NCBI GenBank assembly: GCA_002476625.1
Contig: DLLC01000071.1
Span: 291 to 12,425, forward strand
Origin: Porphyromonadaceae bacterium UBA7572
GTDB lineage: Bacteria; Bacteroidota; Bacteroidia; Bacteroidales; Muribaculaceae
Direction: 5' to 3'
DNA: 12,135 bases
Positions 1 to 7,746 of this stretch are shown here, piece by piece. The position numbers were made by a program, and so were the translations under genes. The number at the start of each line of letters is the position of its first letter. Positions within the stretch are counted from its first letter, which is position 1. The notes beneath the pieces are model-generated. The model was not told where the DNA came from and did not search any database. It saw nothing but the letters and a program-made list of their open reading frames with translations.

Positions 1-644
1 CTGTGGTCAATTTTCTCGCGCTTCTCGGCTGGAATCCTGGTGACGACCGTGAAATCATGAGTATGGACGAGCTAATCCGCGACTTCTCATTCGCCCATTG
101 CTCAAAGAGCGGCGCTAAATTCGACTTTGAGAAAGCCAAATGGTTCAATCACGAATATCTGATGGCCACCGACGATGCCACACTCGCCCAGCTCTTCAAG
201 CCCGTGCTTGCCGAGCATGTGGATGTGGCGCAGTTCACCGACGGCTACATTGCCGCCGCAGTGGGCTCGGTGAAAAACCGCATCAACTTCGTGAAAGACC
301 TCTGGGCCAATGCCGCATTCTATTTCAAAGCTCCAGTGGAATATGCGCCCAAAGATGTGAAGAAGCGCTGGAAAGAAGAAACACCCAGGCTGATGGGCGA
401 GCTGATTGACTTGCTCGAGGGCATCGACAACTTCGACGATGCAGCGGCCACCGAGGCTGCTGTGATGGCGTGGATTAAGGGCAACGACTACCATATGGGA
501 AATGTGATGAACGCTTTCCGCCTCACGGTGGTGGGCGAATGCAAAGGCCCGCACATGTTTGAAATCACTCGCATATTGGGAAAGGAGGAGACCATAGCGC
601 GCATTAAGCGCGGCGTGGCTGCCATACAGCTCCCCACAGAATAA
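1..644 (+). CDS. gltX: Glutamyl-tRNA synthetase, C-terminal part (5' end outside window)
   Basis: This is the 3' portion of a class I glutamyl-tRNA synthetase, the cytoplasmic enzyme that charges tRNA(Glu) with glutamate. The open frame runs in from the left edge (first complete codon at 3), so the apparent GTG at 3 is not a real start. The first visible residues, NFLALLGWNPGDDREIMS, are the conserved stretch just downstream of the KMSKS-type loop. Next comes the SGAKFDFEKAKWFNHEYL block that leads into the alpha-helical anticodon-binding domain, which fills the remaining ~150 residues. The Rossmann fold, HIGH motif and KMSKS loop must lie upstream of the window. About 213 residues are visible from a protein of usually about 500. 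The stop at 642-644 is 16 bp before the next gene, so it is probably the first visible member of a gltX-OMP-waaA operon. Family assignment is secure. Confidence 0.95.
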   Translation, partial: VVNFLALLGWNPGDDREIMSMDELIRDFSFAHCSKSGAKFDFEKAKWFNHEYLMATDDATLAQLFKPVLAEHVDVAQFTDGYIAAAVGSVKNRINFVKDLWANAAFYFKAPVEYAPKDVKKRWKEETPRLMGELIDLLEGIDNFDDAAATEAAVMAWIKGNDYHMGNVMNAFRLTVVGECKGPHMFEITRILGKEETIARIKRGVAAIQLPTE

Positions 645-660
645 CTAAGGCTCTTCGACT

Positions 661-1761
661 ATGACTAAAAAATGGTTGGGCATTTTGCTCCTGTGGCTCA
701 TGGTGGCTTCTGCGGCCCACGCTCAAGAAGTGGTGTGGAACCTTGACTTTGACGCTCAGTTTGCCAATAGGGAAGGTGGCGACGAGCAGCGCCCCGACCA
801 GACATTCCTCTTCACCCGGCTTGCTCCGGAGGTGGGCATGCGGCTGGGCGACAAACACAGCAGCCACACGCTGAAAGGTGGCGTGAGCTGGTTTCAACCT
901 ATGAACGACGACGCTTCCGGGGCTAAGGTATCGCCCACGCTCTATTACCAATACCACCGCAAAGGGTGGAATGTGAGTGTGGGCATGATCCCACGCACAG
1001 ACATGGTGGAGCATGCGCCACGCTATCTGTGGAGCGATTCGCTGGCCTATCGCCAGCCCAACATTCGTGGCGTGCTTGCCCAATACCAGAAACGTGAGGG
1101 CCGGGGCTACGCTCAACTGTATTTAGACTGGCGCCAGCAGCAGTCCGACAAGCGCCGTGAGGCGTTCAACGTGCTCATCAGCGGAAAAGCGTATGTGGCG
1201 GGTGGCTTCTGGCTCGGAGGCCATGCGCAATACAACCATTTGGCCAAGTCGAAGCGGCCACAAGAAGGGGAGGGCGTGAACGATGATGTCATGGCCAACC
1301 CACTGGCGGGCTATGACTGGCATATGTCGAAATGGGCTTCGCTGAAAGTGAAGGCGGGCATGATAATGAATTTGGAGCGTGACCGGTCGGCTGACAATGG
1401 CTGGCTGACCGCTTGTGGCTTCATAGGCAATGTGCTGGGGCGCTGGAAGTGGCTTGAGGCCGAGCAGAATGTGTACGCCGGCAAAAACCTGTTCCCGCTG
1501 TGGAACAAGTATGGCAGCGAGCTCAATCTGGGCGACTCCTACTACTGCTCAAAACTCTATAGCCGCACCGATGTGCGCGCACATATTGTGCAAAACAGCT
1601 TCGTGGACCTGAACGCATCGCTCACTTTCCACGCCACCGACAAGATTACGGGGTTTTGGCAGCAGATCACTTGCCGACTCTACATTGACCAAAACCTCTG
1701 GAAGCATCGCCACCACAAGCGCCTGCCGCGTGGCGGACGAATGCTGCAAAGCAATTTTTAG
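661..1761 (+). CDS. Exported beta-rich protein, probable outer-membrane barrel, function unknown
   Basis: I do not recognise a named family for this 366-residue protein. Residues 1-22 form a clear signal peptide: basic MTKK, a hydrophobic core, and an AHA/Q cleavage site. The mature protein has no further hydrophobic helix. It has many short segments of alternating aromatic or hydrophobic and polar residues, for example around 84-105 (SPTLYYQYHRKGWNVSVGMI), 125-150, 175-195 and 225-240, which is the pattern of amphipathic strands in an outer-membrane beta-barrel. A YGSELNLGDSYY stretch lies near residue 285 and the C-terminus ends in Phe. The ATG at 661 starts 16 bp after gltX and the stop is 6 bp before waaA, so it is very probably co-transcribed with both. 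Its position next to a lipid A/Kdo gene suggests an envelope role, but that is inference. A periplasmic beta-sandwich is the alternative. Confidence 0.8.
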   Translation: MTKKWLGILLLWLMVASAAHAQEVVWNLDFDAQFANREGGDEQRPDQTFLFTRLAPEVGMRLGDKHSSHTLKGGVSWFQPMNDDASGAKVSPTLYYQYHRKGWNVSVGMIPRTDMVEHAPRYLWSDSLAYRQPNIRGVLAQYQKREGRGYAQLYLDWRQQQSDKRREAFNVLISGKAYVAGGFWLGGHAQYNHLAKSKRPQEGEGVNDDVMANPLAGYDWHMSKWASLKVKAGMIMNLERDRSADNGWLTACGFIGNVLGRWKWLEAEQNVYAGKNLFPLWNKYGSELNLGDSYYCSKLYSRTDVRAHIVQNSFVDLNASLTFHATDKITGFWQQITCRLYIDQNLWKHRHHKRLPRGGRMLQSNF

Positions 1762-1767
1762 AGATTA

Positions 1768-3009
1768 ATGAGACCAAGTTATAATTTAGGTATAAAAGCA
1801 TATAGGCTGGGCGTGCGCCTGGCTGCTATCCGCAATAAAAAGGCCCGCTTGATGCTTGAGGGGCAAAAGCACACATTTCTGCAGCTTCAGCAAAAGCTCA
1901 CCCCCGGCAGTCGCTACATCTGGATTCACGCCTCGTCGCTTGGCGAGTTTGAACAGGGCCGACCGCTGATTGAGCGAATCAAGAAGGAAACCCCCGACGC
2001 GCACATCGTGCTGAGCTTCTTCTCCCCCAGTGGCTATGAGGTGCGCAAAGGCTACGACAAGGTGGACGCCGTGTGCTATCTGCCTTTCGACGTGCCGTCG
2101 GAAGTGAAGAGATTCATTGATTTGCTGAATCCCGCTATGGCCATTTTTGTAAAATACGAATTTTGGGGTAATTACTTGAGTGAACTTCACCGCAGGGGCA
2201 TTCCCACCTACATCATTTCCGCCATCTTCCGCGACACGCAGATATTCTTCCGCCCGTGGGGCGGTATGTTTCGTGGCATGCTCAAGTGCTTCACACGCAT
2301 ATTCGTGCAGAACGAGGAGTCGCGTCAACTGCTTAAAACCATCAACATCGACAACGTGGAGGTGGCAGGCGACACGCGGTTCGACCGTGTGGCGGATGTG
2401 CGCGCGGCTGCGAAGGAATTCCCTGTGATAGCCGCTTTTTCCGCTGGCAGTGAGTTCACACTGGTGATGGGCAGCTCGTGGCAGCCCGACGAGGACATAG
2501 TGATTCCTTATTTCAATTCGCACCCTGGCATGAAGCTGATTATCGCGCCTCACGAGTTCGACGCTTCACGCCTTCACACGCTGAAGAACAAGGTTCATCG
2601 CAAGACAGGACTGTATAGCGAAACAAGCGCGGAGAGCGCCAAGGGGCTCGACTGCCTGATTATCGACTGCTTTGGCATCCTGTCGTCGCTCTACCGCTAT
2701 GGGCAGATGGCTTATGTGGGAGGCGGATTCGGCGCCGGCATCCACAATATCAATGAGGCGGCAGTGTATGGCATACCGGTGGTATTTGGCCCAAAGTTCG
2801 GCAAGTTTGCCGAGGCTCGCGACCTCATAGCCATTGGCGGGGGCCACTGTATTCATGACGAGCATGAATTTGCCGAGCTGATGAACAAGATGCTTTCAAA
2901 CAAGGCTGCGCTGGAGAACAGCGGCAACATTGCGGGCAACTACATATCCACCCACACTGGCGCCACCGACCGAATTTATCGTGAACTGTTCCCAAAACGG
3001 AAACAGTGA
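1768..3009 (+). CDS. waaA: 3-deoxy-D-manno-octulosonic acid (Kdo) transferase
   Basis: WaaA (KdtA, GT30, GT-B fold) transfers Kdo from CMP-Kdo to the lipid A precursor at the inner face of the cytoplasmic membrane, the first step of LPS core assembly. At 413 residues the length is normal. The N-terminal acceptor domain carries HASSLGEFEQGRP (54-66), in which E60 corresponds to the proposed catalytic base of the family, then KYEFW (129-133). The C-terminal domain has the family hallmarks GDTRFDRV (201-208), APHE (260-263), and GGGFGAGIHNINEAAVYGIPVVFGP (318-342), the CMP-Kdo binding region. The N-terminus (1-25) is amphipathic and basic, consistent with peripheral membrane attachment. The ATG lies 6 bp after the stop of the preceding exported-protein gene, which supports an operon. 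Whether this copy adds one Kdo or more cannot be read from the sequence. Confidence 0.97.
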   Translation: MRPSYNLGIKAYRLGVRLAAIRNKKARLMLEGQKHTFLQLQQKLTPGSRYIWIHASSLGEFEQGRPLIERIKKETPDAHIVLSFFSPSGYEVRKGYDKVDAVCYLPFDVPSEVKRFIDLLNPAMAIFVKYEFWGNYLSELHRRGIPTYIISAIFRDTQIFFRPWGGMFRGMLKCFTRIFVQNEESRQLLKTINIDNVEVAGDTRFDRVADVRAAAKEFPVIAAFSAGSEFTLVMGSSWQPDEDIVIPYFNSHPGMKLIIAPHEFDASRLHTLKNKVHRKTGLYSETSAESAKGLDCLIIDCFGILSSLYRYGQMAYVGGGFGAGIHNINEAAVYGIPVVFGPKFGKFAEARDLIAIGGGHCIHDEHEFAELMNKMLSNKAALENSGNIAGNYISTHTGATDRIYRELFPKRKQ

Positions 3010-3044
3010 TCGCTCGCTTAACCCCTTAACTTCCAGTGAAATTT

Positions 3045-3077
3045 TTCGGGTAAATCAATTTAATTTTCTTATCTTTG
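3045..3077 (+). promoter_or_regulatory. Probable Bacteroidota-type promoter for the NagB/PIG-L fusion gene
   Basis: TATCTTTG at 3070-3077 is an exact match to the Bacteroidota -7 consensus TAnnTTTG. About 21 bp upstream, TTCG at 3045-3048 is a 3-of-4 match to the -33 TTTG element. It sits in the 107-bp A/T-rich gap after waaA, 40 to 76 bp before the two candidate starts of the downstream gene. I see no convincing intrinsic terminator after waaA, so read-through from the upstream operon is also possible. Confidence 0.6.
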
Positions 3078-3116
3078 TAAATTACATAGGTTAAGAACGT
3101 TTGCCGCCACCTACAC

Positions 3117-5138
3117 ATGACGGCAATGCATCACCAACAACGCTTGTTTTTTATGAGATCGTATATTAACTCGAAATTGAGGTTCGGACAATTGTCGAAA
3201 CGATATTATTGCCCTGAAAGTGAGGTGGAAATGGCATCCATTACACGATGCGAGAAGGTATTTACTAAAATCGTGGAAACACCGAGTGAAGGCGCAAAAG
3301 AAGCCGCTCTCGACATAGCCGGTGCCATTGAGCAGTGCGTGGCTGAGCGTGGCAGGTGCGTGATGGGGTTTGGCGCGGGAAAAGGCGCTCTCGATGTTTA
3401 CGACGAGCTGGTGAAGCTCTACTTCGCCGACAAGGTGAGTTTTGCGAAGGTGGTGGCGTTCAATATCAGTGAGCTTGGCTTCGGGCAGCAAGACACCGAT
3501 TCTCAAAACAATTTCCGCCGGCTGCAAGAGCGACTGTTCAATAAGATAGACATAGACCCATCCAACGTATATACTTTTGATGAAGGCGCCACCAAGGAGA
3601 ATGTGCACAGGCACTGTAAGCAGTATGAGGCGCTTATCGACTCTTTCGGCGGCATTGACGTGCTGGTGTGCCAGCTGACCAAAAATGGCGGTTTGGCATT
3701 CAATGAGCCTGGCTCACAGTCCACCTCCACTTGCCGGCTGGTGCTTTTGAGCAACGACAGTCGTCAGCGTATCGCTGACAGCTACCAGTGTGAAGTGGCT
3801 CCCGACACTGCAGTCACGCTGGGCTTGTCGAACCTGCTCGCTGCCCGTAAAATCGTGTGCGTGGCATGGGGCGAGGCCAGTGCGGAATCGGTGTACAATA
3901 CCATAGAGGGCCGCATATGCGACAACACTCCCGCCTCGTTTCTTCAGATGCACCACGATGTGAAGCTGATGGTGGACCTTGATGCCGCCGCACAGCTTAC
4001 CCGCATTAATTTCCCATGGAAGGTGACTTCCTGCGAATGGACCGACGACCTTGTGCGCCGCGCCATCGTATGGCTCAGCCAGCAGACTGGGAAGCCTATT
4101 CTGAAACTCACCAACAAGGACTATAACGACAATGGCTTGAGCGAGCTCGTGACCGTGTTTGGCTCGGCCTATGATGTGAACATACGCATTTTCAATGTGC
4201 TCCAGCACACCATCACCGGATGGCCCGGCGGCAAGCCCAATGCCGACGACGCGTCGCGCCCGGAGCGTGCCACCCCTTATCCGAAGCGAGTGGTGTGCTT
4301 CAGCCCGCACCCCGACGACGTGGTGGTGTCGATGGGCGGAACGCTTCGCCGCCTTGTGCAGCAAGGGCACGACGTGCATGTGGCGTTTCAGACCAATGGC
4401 GACATGATGGTGAACGATGAAGACGTGGAGCGCATCATCATGCTCACCAACCGCCTGTCGAGCCATTTCGGCTTTGGCACGGCTCTGCGCGATGATGTGG
4501 TGCAACGCATTCACGACACCTTGCGCTCAAAACGCCCCGGTGACGCCGACACGCCCGAAACTCGCTTCACCAAGGGCTTGATTCTCATGTGTGAGTGTGT
4601 GATGAGCTGCAAATTCTTGGGCGTGGACCCACAGAATGTGCATGAGATGAACTTGCCGTTCTACAGCGAGTCGGCCCACGGAACGGGAAAAGTGACAGAG
4701 GCCGATGTGATGCCTATCGCCAAACTTCTGCGCCAGCTCCGTCCGCATCAGATCTTCTTTGCCGACGACTATGACCCCAATGGTGTGAACGAGCGCGCCT
4801 CGGAGGCGCTGATTTTGGCACTGATGCAGCTCAAGAACGAGCCTTGGATGAAGGACTGCCGCATGTGGATGTATAGAGGTCAGTGGGGCCAGTGGGATAT
4901 CGACAATATAGAGATGACCGTGCCGATGAGCCCAGAGGAGTTCAGCGTGAAGCGCCAGGCCATACTCAAGCATCAGTCGCAGGTGCACGACGCACCTTTC
5001 CGCGACCCAGAGAACGGCCAGCTCGCCTGGCAAACCAGCATCGACCGCAACACCGCTCTGGCCGATCTTTACTCTCGCCTTGGTCTGGCAAGCTACGAGG
5101 CCATGGAGGCCTTTGTGCGCTACCATATCGACGAATAG
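3117..5138 (+). CDS. NagB-like (glucosamine-6-phosphate deaminase) / PIG-L deacetylase-like fusion protein with altered active sites
   Basis: This 673-residue cytoplasmic protein fuses an N-terminal NagB/isomerase-type domain (about 40-320) to a C-terminal PIG-L/LmbE-type N-acetylglucosaminyl deacetylase domain (about 388-600). The architecture recurs in Bacteroidales and is often annotated nagB. The NagB half keeps FNEPGS (195-200) but, aligned by eye to E. coli NagB, lacks the phosphate loop (GAGKGA at 86-91 instead of PTGGTP), D72 (S118), D141 (N190), H143 (G192) and K208 (S255). The PIG-L half keeps the first metal motif HPDD (398-401) and an SMGGT turn, but the second His motif reads DPNGVN (553-558), with Asn at both expected His positions. 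Glucosamine-6-phosphate deamination is therefore doubtful, and a pseudoenzyme or changed activity is likely. Two starts are possible: ATG 3117, or ATG 3153, which has a T-rich leader and matches the remembered N-terminus of homologues (MRSYINSK..., 16 residues before RYY). I slightly favour 3153. No other amino-sugar gene is nearby. Confidence 0.88.
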   Translation: MTAMHHQQRLFFMRSYINSKLRFGQLSKRYYCPESEVEMASITRCEKVFTKIVETPSEGAKEAALDIAGAIEQCVAERGRCVMGFGAGKGALDVYDELVKLYFADKVSFAKVVAFNISELGFGQQDTDSQNNFRRLQERLFNKIDIDPSNVYTFDEGATKENVHRHCKQYEALIDSFGGIDVLVCQLTKNGGLAFNEPGSQSTSTCRLVLLSNDSRQRIADSYQCEVAPDTAVTLGLSNLLAARKIVCVAWGEASAESVYNTIEGRICDNTPASFLQMHHDVKLMVDLDAAAQLTRINFPWKVTSCEWTDDLVRRAIVWLSQQTGKPILKLTNKDYNDNGLSELVTVFGSAYDVNIRIFNVLQHTITGWPGGKPNADDASRPERATPYPKRVVCFSPHPDDVVVSMGGTLRRLVQQGHDVHVAFQTNGDMMVNDEDVERIIMLTNRLSSHFGFGTALRDDVVQRIHDTLRSKRPGDADTPETRFTKGLILMCECVMSCKFLGVDPQNVHEMNLPFYSESAHGTGKVTEADVMPIAKLLRQLRPHQIFFADDYDPNGVNERASEALILALMQLKNEPWMKDCRMWMYRGQWGQWDIDNIEMTVPMSPEEFSVKRQAILKHQSQVHDAPFRDPENGQLAWQTSIDRNTALADLYSRLGLASYEAMEAFVRYHIDE

Positions 5139-5245
5139 GCGCACAGACAGACGCTTTGCGCCGGTTGTGCATAAAGAAGATGCGCACGAGTGAGGGCAGT
5201 GGCTCAATGGTTCTACAGTAAATCAAAAAAAAATTGCAAAAACTT

Positions 5246-7627
5246 ATGGCAAAAAAAGATAATTTGAAATCCTACAAGATGGAGCGTCGCGAGCTCCACG
5301 ACAAGGTGATTAATTTCTTCAACACTGAAGAAAATGTGCCCTATAACTATAAGCAAGTGTCGGAGCAGGTGAATGCCAACACGCCCCGGCAGCGTGCCAT
5401 GGTGGTGGAGCTGCTCGAGCAGCTCACCATCGACGGCTTCCTGAACGAGGTGACCCCTGGACGCTTCAAGGCTGTGATGCGCTCGGCTGTGGAAGAGGGC
5501 ATATTCATTCGCAGAAGCAACGGCAAAAACAGTGTGGACACGGTGAACGACGACAGCAAGCCTATCTTTGTGGCGGAGCGCAACTCTATGCACGCCCTCA
5601 ATGGCGACCGTGTGCTCGTGCACATCAGCGCTGCTCGCGAAGGCGTGGAGCCAGAGGCTGAGGTGATCAAGATTATAGAGCGCAAGGACCAGGTGTTCAC
5701 CGGCACCCTTCAGGTGAAAAAGTATTTCACGATGCTCGCCACCGACAGCAAGTTTCTTGCCACTGACATTTTCATTCCTTCCGACAAGACCATGGGCGGA
5801 AAGACGGGCGACAAGGCTGTGGTGAGAATTGTGGAATGGCCAGAGGATGCCAACAGCCCCGTGGGCGAGGTGGTGGACGTGCTTGGCGAGGCGGGCAGCA
5901 ACAATGCCGAAATCAACGCCATCATGGCAGAGTTCGGACTGCCCTACAAGTATCCGCAGAATGTGGAGAAGGCCGCAGAAAAGATTAGCGATGTGATTAC
6001 GGAGGAAGAGATAGCTCGCCGCCGCGATATGCGCGACGTGACCACATTCACCATCGACCCTGCCGACGCTAAAGACTTTGACGACGCACTCTCCATTCGC
6101 CGCCTCGGCAACGGTCACTGGGAAGTAGGTGTGCACATTGCCGACGTCACCCACTATGTGACCCCTGGCAGCGTGATTGAAAAGGAGGCTGAAAGCCGTG
6201 CCACTTCGGTTTACCTGGTGGACAGGACGGTGCCGATGCTTCCCGAGCGCCTGTGTAACTATATTTGCTCTCTTCGCCCCGATGAGGAGAAACTCGCGCA
6301 CTCGGTGCTTTTCGAGCTCGACGACGATGCCAAGGTGATTCGTTATGAAATATGCCACACCGTGATTAAGAGTGACCGCCGCTTTGCCTATGAAGAGGCT
6401 CAGGAGGTGATTGAAACGGGCAAGGGCGACATGTGCGAGGAAATTCTCACACTCAATAGCCTTGCGCAGAAACTTCGTGCGAAACGCTTTGAGAATGGCG
6501 CTGTGGCGTTTAACCGTGAGGAACTGAAGTTCGAAATCGATGCCGACGGCAAGCCCATTGGCGTGCATGTGCATGTGTCGAAAGAAGCGAATAAGCTCAT
6601 TGAGGAATTTATGCTTTTGGCCAATATGAAGGTGGCGGAGCATATAGGCAAGGTGAAGAAGGGCTGCAAGGCCAAGGCGTTTGTTTACCGTATTCACGAT
6701 GTGCCCAACAGCGACAAGCTCTCGAATTTCGCCGATATCGCCTCGCATTTTGGCTACAAAGTGAAGACCAAAGGCACCGTGAAGGAGGTGAACCGAAGCA
6801 TCAATGCGCTGCTCGACCAGGTGAAGGGCCGCCCAGAGGAGGAGATGCTCTCCATTCTCGCTATCCGCTCGATGGCAAAGGCCACCTATTCAACCACCAA
6901 TGTGGGCCACTATGGGCTGGCTTTCGACTACTACACTCACTTCACATCGCCTATTCGTCGCTATCCCGACATGATGGTACACCGCTTGCTCGACCGCTAT
7001 GCCGCTGGCGGACGCAGTGTGAGCCAGCCTGCGCTTGAAGACGAGTGCAAGCATGTGAGCGCACAGGAGCAGCTTGCCGCCGATGCCGAGCGTGCAAGTA
7101 TCAAGTACAAGGCTGTGGAATATATGGGCGACCGGCTTGGCGAAGTGTTTGACGGCCATATTTCTGGTGTGACTGAGTGGGGACTGTATGTGGAACTGAA
7201 CGACACGCACTGCGAGGGCATGATTCCTGTGCGCGACCTTGACGACGATTTCTATGAGTTCGACGAGAAGAACTACTGTCTGATGGGGCGCCGCCGTCAC
7301 CGTAAATACCAGTTGGGCGACAACATCACCATTCAGGTGGCCCGTGCCGACTTGATTAAGAAGCAACTCGACTTTGTGCTCGTGGATGAGCGTAACCCTG
7401 CCGGAACGCACCGTATCGACAAGGCGCCAATCACCCAGAAATCGCGTATGCAGTCGGCAGAAAGCAAAACCGACCGCAAGCGCAGCGACTATGAGGGCGG
7501 AAAAGCCTCTAACCGTCAGAAGCGCGGCAAGCGTGGTAATTCCACTCGCCGTAATGCCGAGCGCAAGCGTAGCGGCTCAAGGCACGGAGGCTCTGGTAAG
7601 CGTAGGGCCGGCAAAAAAGAAGAGTAA
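5246..7627 (+). CDS. rnr: Ribonuclease R (3'-5' exoribonuclease, RNB family)
   Basis: RNase R degrades structured RNA processively from the 3' end and takes part in mRNA decay and rRNA/tmRNA quality control. The 793-residue protein shows the full domain order: N-terminal winged-helix region (about 10-75), two OB/cold-shock domains (about 80-215), RNB catalytic domain (about 262-590), S1 domain (about 632-715) and a basic tail (725-793) rich in Lys, Arg, Ser and Gly. The RNB active site is intact: DPADAKDFDD at 271-280 supplies the metal-binding aspartates D271, D277, D279 and D280, and HFTSPIRRYPDMMVHR (565-580) is the second family signature. The start chosen is ATG 5246. An in-frame TTG at 5234 would add four residues but lies inside an A-rich leader (nine A at 5225-5233) of the kind seen before Bacteroidota starts. 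No promoter is evident in the 107-bp gap, so rnr may be read through from the upstream gene. Confidence 0.97.
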   Translation: MAKKDNLKSYKMERRELHDKVINFFNTEENVPYNYKQVSEQVNANTPRQRAMVVELLEQLTIDGFLNEVTPGRFKAVMRSAVEEGIFIRRSNGKNSVDTVNDDSKPIFVAERNSMHALNGDRVLVHISAAREGVEPEAEVIKIIERKDQVFTGTLQVKKYFTMLATDSKFLATDIFIPSDKTMGGKTGDKAVVRIVEWPEDANSPVGEVVDVLGEAGSNNAEINAIMAEFGLPYKYPQNVEKAAEKISDVITEEEIARRRDMRDVTTFTIDPADAKDFDDALSIRRLGNGHWEVGVHIADVTHYVTPGSVIEKEAESRATSVYLVDRTVPMLPERLCNYICSLRPDEEKLAHSVLFELDDDAKVIRYEICHTVIKSDRRFAYEEAQEVIETGKGDMCEEILTLNSLAQKLRAKRFENGAVAFNREELKFEIDADGKPIGVHVHVSKEANKLIEEFMLLANMKVAEHIGKVKKGCKAKAFVYRIHDVPNSDKLSNFADIASHFGYKVKTKGTVKEVNRSINALLDQVKGRPEEEMLSILAIRSMAKATYSTTNVGHYGLAFDYYTHFTSPIRRYPDMMVHRLLDRYAAGGRSVSQPALEDECKHVSAQEQLAADAERASIKYKAVEYMGDRLGEVFDGHISGVTEWGLYVELNDTHCEGMIPVRDLDDDFYEFDEKNYCLMGRRRHRKYQLGDNITIQVARADLIKKQLDFVLVDERNPAGTHRIDKAPITQKSRMQSAESKTDRKRSDYEGGKASNRQKRGKRGNSTRRNAERKRSGSRHGGSGKRRAGKKEE

Positions 7628-7645
7628 GTCATAAATTACAGCTAT

Positions 7646-7693
7646 AAAATAGCGGTCGCCACTCCAATTCCGGGAGGCGGCCGCTATTTTTTT
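7646..7693 (+). terminator. Intrinsic terminator after rnr, possibly bidirectional
   Basis: A 15-bp stem pairs 7646-7660 with 7676-7690, with only one G-U wobble, and its core is GC-rich. The loop is 15 nt and seven T follow (7687-7693, partly in the stem). It begins 19 bp after the rnr stop. On the minus strand the same stem ends in a shorter TTTT run and lies 54 bp beyond the stop of the convergent SGNH gene, so it may serve both genes. Confidence 0.9.
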
Positions 7694-7746
7694 GCCTTAA
7701 TGAAAGGTTGCAGTGACTTGTATATATATCGGCTACTAATGTTTGC

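Noticed and set aside
604..1116. A 170-codon minus-strand frame opposite the gltX end and the exported-protein gene
   Set aside because: It overlaps two genes in a tight operon and has no recognisable domain. The plus-strand frame has a signal peptide and fits the spacing.
1786..2553. A 255-codon minus-strand open frame opposite waaA
   Set aside because: Antisense shadow of a well-conserved Kdo transferase, with no motif, signal peptide or promoter.
3714..4514. A 266-codon minus-strand frame opposite the NagB/PIG-L gene
   Set aside because: His/Ala/Val-rich antisense translation without family features; the sense strand encodes conserved domains.
5138..5162. A 6-bp stem (GGCGCA/TGCGCC) right after the NagB/PIG-L stop as a terminator
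   Set aside because: The stem is short, the loop is 13 nt and there is no T-tract, so it is not a convincing terminator.
5234..5248. TTG 5234 as the rnr start
   Set aside because: It adds only MQKL in front of the MAKKDN start, lies in an A-rich leader, and TTG starts are rare. ATG 5246 is preferred.
5213..6748. A 511-codon minus-strand open frame opposite rnr
   Set aside because: It lies antisense to the fully conserved RNase R catalytic region, runs out of the coding gene at a poly-A leader, and its translation is rich in His/Leu/Val without any domain. Codon bias of the real gene explains the absence of stops.
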